Shown here: piece by piece, positions 8,715 to 18,233 of the stretch
How the letters are laid out: each line of letters starts with the position of its first letter
Position numbering within the stretch: position 1 is the first letter of the stretch
From: a bacterium
GTDB lineage: Bacteria; DRYD01
Reading direction: 5' to 3'
DNA: 35,508 nt
NCBI GenBank assembly: GCA_026418475.1
Contig: JAOABG010000002.1
Span: forward strand, 1 to 35,508
Translations under genes and position numbers: made by a program
The notes under the pieces: model-generated
What the model saw: only the letters and a program-made list of their open reading frames with translations
Database searches by the model: none
Told to the model about the DNA's origin: nothing

Positions 8715-11700
8715 CTAAAGCAGCTTAATAAAGACAAGAGTTATATCATCAGGAGGATTAGATAAAGGACTAGAACTGAATTTCATAACCTCAACATAAA
8801 CTCTATCAGTTAAATCCTTAACATTTTGAGTTGTTGTAGAAACATTCTTAATTAAGTCCAAAAGTCTATTTCTACCAAAACTCTCTGAATTCTCATTCTT
8901 TATATCAACCACTCCATCGGTATACAAAAACAAAATATCTCCCTCATCCAACTCATAACTGGATATTTTATACTCATAGTATTCATCTATACATAAAGGA
9001 ATATCTTTTGTTGAAAGAACATCTATCTGGCCATTTTTCTTGATAATAAATAGAGGTTCATGACCAGCTGTCAAGTATTGACAATACACTTTACCTTTTT
9101 GACGATATATATTAATAGCAAGCATCGTTATAAACGTATTATCAGACACTGTAACAGAAAGGATTTTATTGAGCTCGTTTACAGCAACCTGAAAATCATC
9201 CAATGAATGAAACAAAGACTTAGCAGCAAATTTAGCCTGTGCAGTATATATTGCAGATTTAGCACCCTTACCAGAAACATCTGCAACTATAACAATCAGG
9301 TTATCCTTTTTGTCTATAAGTTCAACCCAATCAGCAGTTATCTCCCTGGAAGCAACATGTTTATAGTTGAAATCTATCCCTTTTTTATGTAAATTTCTCT
9401 TATCTATTCGCGTGATAAGAGACTGCCTTATTATGTTCGACACTTCAACCTGTTCCTGCATTATCATGGAATTTTTCAGAGGAGTAGCCAAAGCATAAGG
9501 AATATTAGTTAATATCCACATTAACGTATCATTAATATTATCTCTCGTAAACCCCATTATTATATATCCCAAAACCTCCCTCAGATAAACAATTGGAATA
9601 ACAAATACCTGTCTAACATCATTAGTTAATTTTGAAATCTCACTCCATATCTTTTTATAGTTCTTATCAATAAGTACATTTTTCTGGTTTATATGAACCA
9701 CATTAGTACCAATAAAACCCAGAGTTTTTATGAGCAAACTGTAATCTATATTCAATTCTTTTGGCTTAGTGTATATGAACTCAAAACTATGATATCTTTT
9801 TACAGTAAAAAGGAAAATCTCAGGTTTGAGCAACTCCTCTAAAAATTCACGAGCATTCATAACAACATTATAAGGATCCAAAACAGATGTAACAATCCTC
9901 AAAAAATTATATAGTATATCCGTGGCTTTGAGCCTTTCCTCTAAAAAAGAATAAATAGAAGCATTCTCAAAAAATATACTGAAATGATTCGCTAAACTGT
10001 ACAGTAAATCAATGTACTCCTGTTCAAACCTATTAGACAAACTAAAAACAAGAAGAACCGGCTGTAAATCAGAAACTTCTATCTTAATAGGTAAAATTAA
10101 TAAACTCTTTAAATTTGACTTCTTTACAAAATCATAAATATTAATGTTATCAAAAAAAAGCTCAAGGTTATTAATAAGAACAGGTTTAAAAACACCTCTG
10201 CTAGTCAATTCAACACTTTCCTTCACCTTATTAATGATCAAATTTGGAAGGTTGTTAATTACAGTTAATACTAGACTTTTATAATGCTCCAACGTCTTAA
10301 CCAACTGAATATTGCCATTCTTATAGTACCCAAAAACAGGTAGGGAATAACCAACAAGATTATTAATCTCCCTCACAATATTACCTATGAGAACATTTAT
10401 ATCTCTTATAGAAGAATAATCAAAAATAACCCTGTTTATTATCTTACTTTCGTTAGATTTTGATAACAACTTCTCATAAGCACCCACTCTGGAAAAAACA
10501 TAAGAAAATAAAACTGATAAATGGTTAGACAGAATATCCAAAATACTCTGATAGTTAACCCAAAACTGATATCTAACATTAAATATTATAAGAGCACTGA
10601 TATTATTTCTGTCCAAAATAGGTATTATTACATAAGGACGCTGGAAAATTAAATCAAAGAATCTCACCAGATCACTCTTCTGATCATCCTCTCTAAAAAC
10701 AATCAGAGACTTATATGAAGCAAACCTCTGATACAAATCATCAGATATAAGTGTCAAAGATAATTCCGAAGCCTCAACAAAATTTAGGAGCTTCGAATTC
10801 GTAATCTTAACATAAGAAGGTTTAAAAATTTCGCCCTTTGTCTTCTGAAATATCACAAAATCACAACCTGAAAACATATCACTAACAATACCAAAAAGCA
10901 TCTGATATAACTCCTCAAACGAATTGACCTCGGATAGCTTAGCAGATCCAATAAACAGTTTTTCCAAAAATGTATTCTTTATAGCCAATTGCTCAAAAAG
11001 GTTTCTTGTTTCCAAAGCCGTAGCTATATTGCTTGTCACAGTGGACACAAAATCTAAATCTATACTAGATAATTCGGTCTCTTTAGAAAACAAAAGTATA
11101 AAAACACCAGTTCCTATAACAGGAATGGAAAACCTTTTTACAAACGCACTCTTCAAATGCCTTAAATAAACATTCTCTATCTTTATTATCTCACCCTCAG
11201 TATAAAATAAATCAAATTTCTTTTCAATAGTATTCTTAAGTTCAGGAACAATAAAATTCAATTCCTGCTCTATTAACTTATTGGAAGTAGTATACACAAC
11301 TTTGTTCCTAAAAAATATCAAACAAGCACTACAGAGAACCAACTCCTGAGTTATCTGACAAATTATCTTTAATATAACATCCTCAGATAAAGAGGACAAC
11401 ATAGCTTTTGAAATATCATAAAAAGCTCTCCTGTAAGCATTGAACTTTACCCCAACATACTTCAACTCTGAAATAGAATTGTACAACTCTTTAAAAGAAA
11501 GAAATATAAAAATAACATATTTTAAATTCTGAATAATAATAGAAGCCAACTCCCTACTACATCTAACATTCATAACAATATAACCAATAATTTCATCTTT
11601 CAAACCAATCGGAAAAATCAGCTTATCACTTGAATTAATCAATTCCTGAGAAAAGTATACCTCATCCGCTATACCACAACTTTTGACTATCTCAAAACAT

Positions 11701-11855
11701 TGATCTAAAAATTCATTTAAACCTATCCTCTGAATGTTCTCCGTTTCAACAAGCTGTTCCAACAAATCATCCAAACTCTTTATAATTTTTTCAATACATA
11801 TTAATTCCATAGATACCATCCCACTGTATAAAAAAAAATACAAATTTATTATCAA
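8715..11855 (-). CDS. Multi-GAF-like sensor protein with C-terminal SpoIIE/RsbU-type PP2C serine phosphatase; true start probably ATG at 11810 or 11819
   Basis: C-terminus: ITADWVELIDKKDNLIVIVADVSGKGAKSAIYTAQAKFAAKSL...YLTAGHEPLFII...LFLYTDGVVDIKN...PPDDITLVFIKLL (SpoIIE metal-binding motifs retained). The long N-terminus has several GAF-like segments (LILPIKIEV, VIPILDRNN). Confidence 0.88.
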   Translation of the reverse strand: MIINLYFFLYSGMVSMELICIEKIIKSLDDLLEQLVETENIQRIGLNEFLDQCFEIVKSCGIADEVYFSQELINSSDKLIFPIGLKDEIIGYIVMNVRCSRELASIIIQNLKYVIFIFLSFKELYNSISELKYVGVKFNAYRRAFYDISKAMLSSLSEDVILKIICQITQELVLCSACLIFFRNKVVYTTSNKLIEQELNFIVPELKNTIEKKFDLFYTEGEIIKIENVYLRHLKSAFVKRFSIPVIGTGVFILLFSKETELSSIDLDFVSTVTSNIATALETRNLFEQLAIKNTFLEKLFIGSAKLSEVNSFEELYQMLFGIVSDMFSGCDFVIFQKTKGEIFKPSYVKITNSKLLNFVEASELSLTLISDDLYQRFASYKSLIVFREDDQKSDLVRFFDLIFQRPYVIIPILDRNNISALIIFNVRYQFWVNYQSILDILSNHLSVLFSYVFSRVGAYEKLLSKSNESKIINRVIFDYSSIRDINVLIGNIVREINNLVGYSLPVFGYYKNGNIQLVKTLEHYKSLVLTVINNLPNLIINKVKESVELTSRGVFKPVLINNLELFFDNINIYDFVKKSNLKSLLILPIKIEVSDLQPVLLVFSLSNRFEQEYIDLLYSLANHFSIFFENASIYSFLEERLKATDILYNFLRIVTSVLDPYNVVMNAREFLEELLKPEIFLFTVKRYHSFEFIYTKPKELNIDYSLLIKTLGFIGTNVVHINQKNVLIDKNYKKIWSEISKLTNDVRQVFVIPIVYLREVLGYIIMGFTRDNINDTLMWILTNIPYALATPLKNSMIMQEQVEVSNIIRQSLITRIDKRNLHKKGIDFNYKHVASREITADWVELIDKKDNLIVIVADVSGKGAKSAIYTAQAKFAAKSLFHSLDDFQVAVNELNKILSVTVSDNTFITMLAINIYRQKGKVYCQYLTAGHEPLFIIKKNGQIDVLSTKDIPLCIDEYYEYKISSYELDEGDILFLYTDGVVDIKNENSESFGRNRLLDLIKNVSTTTQNVKDLTDRVYVEVMKFSSSPLSNPPDDITLVFIKLL

Positions 11856-11912
11856 TATTTGTCCTTAATAGATTTAAAAAGCGTACATTAAAATCAAATT
11901 TATGTAAACCTA

Positions 11913-12689
11913 TCATACCTGACAATTTGAACAATAATAGGTTATTCTATCCTGAATCTTTGTAGTTTTAACTTTTGATGAACAAACTGGACAGAACTTC
12001 TTTCCATATATCCTGTGATAATTTTGATACTCACCCCTGTTACCAAAAGCATCCATATAATCACTAATAGTCGAACCTCTTTTGTTTACAGCCAACCCAA
12101 TAATATCTTTAAGACTATTATATAGCCTGTAGTACTCTTGAACAGTAATATTCTTTGTACTCCTGGTAGGCAGAATTCTGGAATCAAACAGAGCTTCGCA
12201 AGCATATATGTTACCTATACCAGCAATAACCTTCTGATCCATTAAAACAACCTTTATATTTTTATTATGTTTTGATATAATTTTTACAAAATCAATGGGC
12301 TTAACAGTCCTAAAATCAGGACCATACTTATCAAATGGATACTTATTATATACTATCATCTTTTCAAACATTCTCTTAGCACCAAACACAACAATATTAT
12401 CATCAAAATAAAACTCAGCAATAGAATTTTCAAACAACTCTCTACGGGGATTAACAACAAGGTATCCGGTTAAAGCCAAATGAAAAACCACCCAATAATT
12501 GGGAAACAAAAAATATACCATCTTACCATAATTATTTACCTCAATACACTCCAATCCAACTATATCCTCGAGTAAATCTTTATTCTTTATAATGCTGTCC
12601 TTTTTTATTACTAATTTTCTGAGAATAGAACGATTAAGATAAGTCGATAATTGACTTGAAATAGTAGTAGCTTCAGGAAGTTCAGGCAT
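11913..12689 (-). CDS. mutM: Formamidopyrimidine-DNA glycosylase family protein
   Basis: MPELPEATTI N-terminus, HLALTGYLV, VIAGIGNIYACEALF, RGSTISDYMDAFGNRGEYQNYHRIYGKKFCPVC...YYCSNCQ zinc finger. Confidence 0.93.
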   Translation of the reverse strand: MPELPEATTISSQLSTYLNRSILRKLVIKKDSIIKNKDLLEDIVGLECIEVNNYGKMVYFLFPNYWVVFHLALTGYLVVNPRRELFENSIAEFYFDDNIVVFGAKRMFEKMIVYNKYPFDKYGPDFRTVKPIDFVKIISKHNKNIKVVLMDQKVIAGIGNIYACEALFDSRILPTRSTKNITVQEYYRLYNSLKDIIGLAVNKRGSTISDYMDAFGNRGEYQNYHRIYGKKFCPVCSSKVKTTKIQDRITYYCSNCQV

Positions 12690-13630
12690 TATATCTCAAC
12701 ACTCCTTATAAACAGAACATTTATCATTATCTTTATAAGAATAAAGAACAAAGCTAATCCAGCAAATAAAGAAGATATATCCTGATTCTTCTTGACTTTT
12801 CCAACCTTCTCCGCCAAATTACTATAAATTTTTTCAAGAGAAGACGTAGAACTACCCCAGTAATACTCACCACCAGTCATTCTAGCAATCTCTTTAAGAG
12901 CAGCCTCATCTATCCTAACAGGATAAGGAATACCAGGTATGTAAGTACCAGCTGCAGTACCCATACCAATACAGTAAATAGGAATCTTTTTATCTCTCGA
13001 TCTTTGAGCAGCCTGAATGGGATCTATCCCATAATTGTTTTCCCCATCAGTAAGCAGAACTATAACTTTATGTGGCATATTAGAACCCTCAAGAACAGCC
13101 AAAGTGGTCATTATAGCATCACCTATCGCAGTTCCACCATAATTTGCATCAACTTTGGCCAATGACAACAACAAATCCTCCTTAGAAGAAGTCAAACTCT
13201 GATTAACAAAAACATTATTATTAAAGGTAACCAAGCAAGCCTCAAAATTACCTTTTAACTTGTTTATAAAAACTCTAGCTACATCCTTTGCTACAGCTAT
13301 CCTGGAAGGGAAAAAATCAGTAGCCATCATACTACCAGATATATCAATAATAATACCCACAGAATAACCACTCACTGGCAAACTAACAGGATATTGAGGC
13401 CTACCCAAAGCCAAAAACAAAATCAAAATAATAATAAGATCCAAAAAATAAAGTGCAAACCTACTCCATCCCAACCTACCTACATTAATAAGATCAATCA
13501 GTTTCGCCTCAGCAAAAATAAAAACACTCTTCTTCCTTGAAAAGTAATGAACAAGAAATAAAGTCAAAATTATAGGAAAAATTAAAAACCCAATAATAAA
13601 AATTTGAGGAAAAGCAAAATTTATTTCCAT
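12689..13630 (-). CDS. BatA-like VWA-domain membrane protein
   Basis: LALGRPQYP, IIIDISGSMMATDFFPSRIAVAKDV (MIDAS DxSxS), VIVLLTDGENNYGIDPIQAA, N- and C-terminal TM helices. Confidence 0.9.
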   Translation of the reverse strand: MEINFAFPQIFIIGFLIFPIILTLFLVHYFSRKKSVFIFAEAKLIDLINVGRLGWSRFALYFLDLIIILILFLALGRPQYPVSLPVSGYSVGIIIDISGSMMATDFFPSRIAVAKDVARVFINKLKGNFEACLVTFNNNVFVNQSLTSSKEDLLLSLAKVDANYGGTAIGDAIMTTLAVLEGSNMPHKVIVLLTDGENNYGIDPIQAAQRSRDKKIPIYCIGMGTAAGTYIPGIPYPVRIDEAALKEIARMTGGEYYWGSSTSSLEKIYSNLAEKVGKVKKNQDISSLFAGLALFFILIKIMINVLFIRSVEI

Positions 13631-15607
13631 TTATATCTTTTCCTTTAAGCTTTTTATATTGATAAATTCAGAAAACTCCTCACTAATCTCTTCATCAACT
13701 TTAATAAGTCCATTATCATATGCTCTAATAAAAGCGTCAACCACAGTAGGATCAAACTGTGTCCCCCTATTCCTTTTTATCTCTTCAACAGCCTCCTCTA
13801 TAGGCATAGCTTTCCTATAAACCCTATCACTAGTCATTGCATCAAAAGCATCAGCCAAAGCAACAATCCTAGCATAAAGATGTATCTCTTCTCCCTTCAA
13901 ACCTCTGGGGTATCCTTTACCATCCCATCTCTCTTGATGTTGCTTAACTATTTCAGCCACATCCTGAAGAAATTTAACATTTTTTAATATCTCCTCACCA
14001 GCCTCAGGATGCCGCTTTATAACCTCATATTCTTCAGAAGTAAGCTTGGCAGGCTTATTCAAAATACTATCAGGTATCTCTATTTTGCCTATATCATGAA
14101 AAAGCAAAGCTAGCTTTAAAACATCATCCCCTAATAAGGAGTTATCTAACTCAGAAGCTATTGCCAAACCATATTTTAGAACTCTTTCCATATGACCCTT
14201 GTTATACTTGTCTCGTGCCTCAAAAGCTTTAGCCAAAGATTTTATGGTATTAATATAACTTTCCTCCAATTTTTGAGAATAAATGTTTAGATTCTGGTAA
14301 AGCTGAGCTTTCTCTATAGCAGTGGCAGCAACAGTTGCTAAATTATACAATGTCTGCATATCATTCTCAGAAAAAGGATAAAAACTGTTTTTTGATACAC
14401 TTAAAACTCCAATAACCTTATCTTCCCCAACTTTTAAAGGAACAACCATAGAACTTTTGTAATTCCTTTCAAAATCAAACTTATTTTCAACTTTATCTAT
14501 ATCATTAATTATAATTGGCTTTCCATTTTTAACCACAGAACCCGCTATACCCTGACCAATTTTCTGTCTAATATTCATGACACTCTCAGGCAAACCTATA
14601 GAAGACTTTATATACAATTCATCATTATCAACCAACATAAGAGTGCAAACATCAGCTTTAAAAACATTTTTAGCTTTCCTAATAATCAAATATATCAACT
14701 CATCAACACTTGTAGTAGCACCAAAAAGAACACTGACATTATGTAAAGCTCTTATCTCCTCCACATTCCTCTGTAACCTATAATACAAAATCAGCTTATT
14801 GTTTATATAATCAATTATTTTAATAATTCTATTAACCAGCTGAGGTCTAATTAAATCAGAAAATACTACACCCAATTTTAAATACAACATAGCAAAAGAA
14901 GAAACTATTTCATTATTATAAATAGAAAAGAATAAAATATCCTCAGCCCCATCTTTATTAATAACAAACATCTGGTTAACTGAATGATTTACCTTGTAGA
15001 ACATTATTTGTTTTCTGAATAACTCTTTTATATTCCTGGGACAATTATTAGGAACCGTTTTTATTAACTCATTGAAAGGATTAAGAGAAAGAAAATAAAT
15101 ATCATCCAATACCAAAAACTCCGACAATTTCTCAACAAATAAAAAAGGTATATCTCCAAATTTTATATCCTGTAAACTCAAATATATCTTATCAAAAACA
15201 AAAGATAGAAATTTCTCGATGGAGTCATATATACTGAAATTTTCTAAACTGATAAGCTCATAAAATAAATCTATTTCTTTCTTTTTAACTATATCTTTAA
15301 GTATATCAAAATACTTGTAAATTTTCGTCAAATCCATTTGATGATTTAAAAATATAACAACATATAAAACTTTTAAATTGCTCTTTGTTATCTTTTCAAT
15401 ATCCTTAAAATTCAAATCATCCGTAAGAAATACAATGCCACTTTTCAAATTAAAATCATTAATCTTAGAAATACTACAACTCTTAAATTTGTTGATCAAA
15501 TTTTTTATATTACTATTATTCCTCAAATATTTCAAACTATATAGTATTTGTATCATAATTCTCCCTTTCCAATATAACACTAATTTTTTCATTCTTAGTA
15601 TCATCAA
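13631..15607 (-). CDS. GAF domain / HD-GYP domain protein (putative cyclic-di-GMP phosphodiesterase); likely start near 15556 (MIQILYSLKYL)
   Basis: GAF segment (VFKADVCTLMLVDNDELYIKSSIGLPESV..GQGIAGSVVKNGKPIIIND) followed by HD-GYP: LLFHDIGKIEIPDSILNKPAKLTSEEYEVIKRHPEAGEEIL...KQHQERWDGKGYPRGLKG...LADAFDAMTSDRVYR. Confidence 0.93.
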   Translation of the reverse strand: MMILRMKKLVLYWKGRIMIQILYSLKYLRNNSNIKNLINKFKSCSISKINDFNLKSGIVFLTDDLNFKDIEKITKSNLKVLYVVIFLNHQMDLTKIYKYFDILKDIVKKKEIDLFYELISLENFSIYDSIEKFLSFVFDKIYLSLQDIKFGDIPFLFVEKLSEFLVLDDIYFLSLNPFNELIKTVPNNCPRNIKELFRKQIMFYKVNHSVNQMFVINKDGAEDILFFSIYNNEIVSSFAMLYLKLGVVFSDLIRPQLVNRIIKIIDYINNKLILYYRLQRNVEEIRALHNVSVLFGATTSVDELIYLIIRKAKNVFKADVCTLMLVDNDELYIKSSIGLPESVMNIRQKIGQGIAGSVVKNGKPIIINDIDKVENKFDFERNYKSSMVVPLKVGEDKVIGVLSVSKNSFYPFSENDMQTLYNLATVAATAIEKAQLYQNLNIYSQKLEESYINTIKSLAKAFEARDKYNKGHMERVLKYGLAIASELDNSLLGDDVLKLALLFHDIGKIEIPDSILNKPAKLTSEEYEVIKRHPEAGEEILKNVKFLQDVAEIVKQHQERWDGKGYPRGLKGEEIHLYARIVALADAFDAMTSDRVYRKAMPIEEAVEEIKRNRGTQFDPTVVDAFIRAYDNGLIKVDEEISEEFSEFINIKSLKEKI

Positions 15608-16253
15608 CTAACATTCCATTTTGAACATATACAACTCTTTTATTAAACTTATTCACAATATCTATATTATGAGTGGACATTATAACAGTTGTACCCATTT
15701 TATTTATTTCATCAATGATTTCCATTATTTTTTGAGTAGATCGAAAATCAAGATTTCCTGTTGGCTCATCAGCTATAAATATAGACGGGTTATTCACAAT
15801 TGCTCGTGCTATTGCAACCTGTTGTTGCTCTCCGCCCGACAACTCATCGGGATAAAAATTCCTCTTGTCCATTAGACCAACCAACTTCAAAACACCAAAA
15901 ACCTTCTTTATTATCTCTTTCATGGGAACAAGAGTAACTTCCAAAGGATAAGATATATTATGCCACACAGTTTTGTAATTGAGGAGTTTAAAATCTTGGA
16001 AAACTATCCCCAATCTGCGCCGATAATACGGGACTTGATGATGACTCAACAGAGATAAATCCTGATTTTCAAAAAATATCTTACCAACAGTCGGAGTAAT
16101 CTCCCTATATATCAGTTTAAGAATAGTTGTTTTACCAGCTCCAACAGGACCAACCAAAAAAACAAACTCACCCTTATCTATAAAAAGATTAATATTAGTT
16201 AAAGCTCTATAACCCTTTGGATATATATAAGAAACATTTTTGAACTCCAACAT
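15537..16253 (-). CDS. ftsE: FtsE-like ABC transporter ATP-binding protein
   Basis: Walker A GPVGAGKTT, signature LSGGEQQQVAIARAI, Walker B IFIADEPTGNLD; FtsE-like MLEFKNVSYIYPKGYRAL and YYRRRLGIVFQDFKLL. Confidence 0.88.
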   Translation of the reverse strand: MLEFKNVSYIYPKGYRALTNINLFIDKGEFVFLVGPVGAGKTTILKLIYREITPTVGKIFFENQDLSLLSHHQVPYYRRRLGIVFQDFKLLNYKTVWHNISYPLEVTLVPMKEIIKKVFGVLKLVGLMDKRNFYPDELSGGEQQQVAIARAIVNNPSIFIADEPTGNLDFRSTQKIMEIIDEINKMGTTVIMSTHNIDIVNKFNKRVVYVQNGMLVDDTKNEKISVILERENYDTNTI

Positions 16254-16304
16254 ACCTTCCTATTTATATTTATAAAAATATATAACAAATACCTACTTTA
16301 TATA

Positions 16305-17513
16305 CTAAACTTTGAAAGTATCTATACTAGAATATATTATTGCAAGAGCTATCAATTTTAAATAAGAATACTCCATAGAAAAAATCCTCTCATTTATATG
16401 GCTAACCATAGCTTTTACTAACTGACTATCCAGAATAGCAAAAAGAGCTTGTTCTCTTACAACTTTATCATTATCAATCAAAAACTCCAAAAGGAGCAAT
16501 TTTAGATTCTTATCAACCTTAGAATTGGATAGAAAATTTATCAGTTCCAATTTCAAAAGATTAGATAAATCATTATCAAAAAGCTTTATAACAAGCTGAT
16601 GGTAATTAAAATTCAAATTTTTCAAAGCACTAATGGCAAGCTTTCTAACTTCATCTGACCTAACATAGTATTTATAAACTAAATCATCTTCCATTATCCT
16701 ATATATATTCGATTGATCCTCATTATTAATAGACTTGATTTCCCACAAATTATGAGCAACAATATTATAAAGATTTTTTCTATATAAATCAATTGGCTTC
16801 TTATTCCTATGGATATCATTCATAGCCTTAAGTAAAATAGTATTTGCCAATATCGTATACTTAGTGATACCCTTTTTATATAGAGAATTTATAGCACTTA
16901 AAACAATAATATCATCCTGTTCATTTATCACTATTTCTTCCAATTTCCTATTTATCTCATCAGATGATAATATAGAAAAAGCTTTGATTATTCTATTTTT
17001 TATATTCCTATTTTTTTCAATATCATACATTTCCAACAACTTGGAAACATTTTTATAATAATTTATCCATGATAAAGCAATGATAGCATTCTCTCTAACA
17101 TCATCAACATCGTCATCCAAAGCTCTAAATATCAGTCCATAATTTTCCGGCTTATCAATACTACCCAAAGCCAAAATAGAAGAAGACTTAACCATCTTAT
17201 TATCACTGTAGTACAGCTCAACAACTTTATCCAAACTCTGTTCATCTTTGAACTGAGCAATCGCCAAAAGTGAAAGAGATCTAATTATAGGATCCTCATC
17301 ATTGAGTAAAGCTCTGACATAACCAATCAAATTCTTCAGCCTCAGTCTACGAATGATCTTACAAGAAACCCGTTTGAGATCTTTATTATCAGAAAGCATC
17401 GCTCTCGCAAGCAACTCCTCAAAATCAGACTTGCTGAAGCTACCACTGACACTGTACCGATTTATGAAATTATCTATTAAAACTTCCAACTTAGAGGATT
17501 TTATGTTTTCCAT
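16305..17513 (-). CDS. HEAT-repeat protein
   Basis: Repeated alpha-helical motifs such as DEDPIIRSLSLLAIAQFKDEQSLDKVVELYYSDNKMVKSSSILALGSI and DDVDDVRENAIIALSWI. Confidence 0.85.
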   Translation of the reverse strand: MENIKSSKLEVLIDNFINRYSVSGSFSKSDFEELLARAMLSDNKDLKRVSCKIIRRLRLKNLIGYVRALLNDEDPIIRSLSLLAIAQFKDEQSLDKVVELYYSDNKMVKSSSILALGSIDKPENYGLIFRALDDDVDDVRENAIIALSWINYYKNVSKLLEMYDIEKNRNIKNRIIKAFSILSSDEINRKLEEIVINEQDDIIVLSAINSLYKKGITKYTILANTILLKAMNDIHRNKKPIDLYRKNLYNIVAHNLWEIKSINNEDQSNIYRIMEDDLVYKYYVRSDEVRKLAISALKNLNFNYHQLVIKLFDNDLSNLLKLELINFLSNSKVDKNLKLLLLEFLIDNDKVVREQALFAILDSQLVKAMVSHINERIFSMEYSYLKLIALAIIYSSIDTFKV

Positions 17514-17549
17514 TCAATTTAGTATTCTATAAAAATCCCTACTTTCCTG

Positions 17550-18233
17550 TTAATGCAAAGTCTTATCTTTTATGAAATTTCTTATCTTATCTAAAGCTGA
17601 TCTGTGAATCTGATTAACCCTCTGTTTAGATAAACCCATTTCATTCGAAATAACAGCAAGTTTTTTATTTTCAAAATATATTTTTCTCAATACGTTTTGT
17701 TCACTAACATTAAGAACATTATCTATAGCCTGTAAAATCAAAAGAAAAACTTCGTTCAACTCAATGTTTTCCTCCAATACACTATCACTATCCTTAAGGA
17801 CATTACTCAGTGACAAACCCTTATCATAGGACTGACTAATAGAAGACATATTCCTATAAGATAAACTAATTATCAATCCTAAAACTTCATTTCCCTTACT
17901 TTCAGAAATTTTTCTGAATATCTTCAATTGATCACTAATAGAAACATTCATGTATTTAGAAAACTCCTGTTTTACATACCAATTCATCACTTTACTCAAA
18001 AATTTAATAAACGGAACATTTTTTGTGTAATCAAAAGCCTCTATAGCTTTTATAAGACAAAAAGAAGCGATCCCAAAAACCTCATCCCTATCCAAATTTA
18101 TAAAATCACAATACTTTCTGTAAATTCTTAAACCTATAGAATAAGAATAATTAATATATTTTTCTATCAGGGCATCCCGAGCTTCCAAATTATAGTTTTC
18201 CTTGTAATCTATCCAAATCTCTAAATCATCCAT
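17550..18233 (-). CDS. RNA polymerase sigma-70 family factor, group 3 (FliA/SigF/SigB-like)
   Basis: Region 2 (ALIEKYINYSYSIGLRIYRK..DEVFGIASFCLIKAIEAFDYTKNVPFIKFLSKVMNWYVKQEF) and region 4 (LNVSEQNVLRKIYFENKKLAVISNEMGLSKQRVNQIHRSALDKIRNFI). Confidence 0.9.
   Translation of the reverse strand: MDDLEIWIDYKENYNLEARDALIEKYINYSYSIGLRIYRKYCDFINLDRDEVFGIASFCLIKAIEAFDYTKNVPFIKFLSKVMNWYVKQEFSKYMNVSISDQLKIFRKISESKGNEVLGLIISLSYRNMSSISQSYDKGLSLSNVLKDSDSVLEENIELNEVFLLILQAIDNVLNVSEQNVLRKIYFENKKLAVISNEMGLSKQRVNQIHRSALDKIRNFIKDKTLH

Noticed and set aside
15378-15875. Plus-strand ORFs (15378-15611, 15621-15875) across the ftsE/HD-GYP region
   Set aside because: Antisense to well-supported minus-strand genes.
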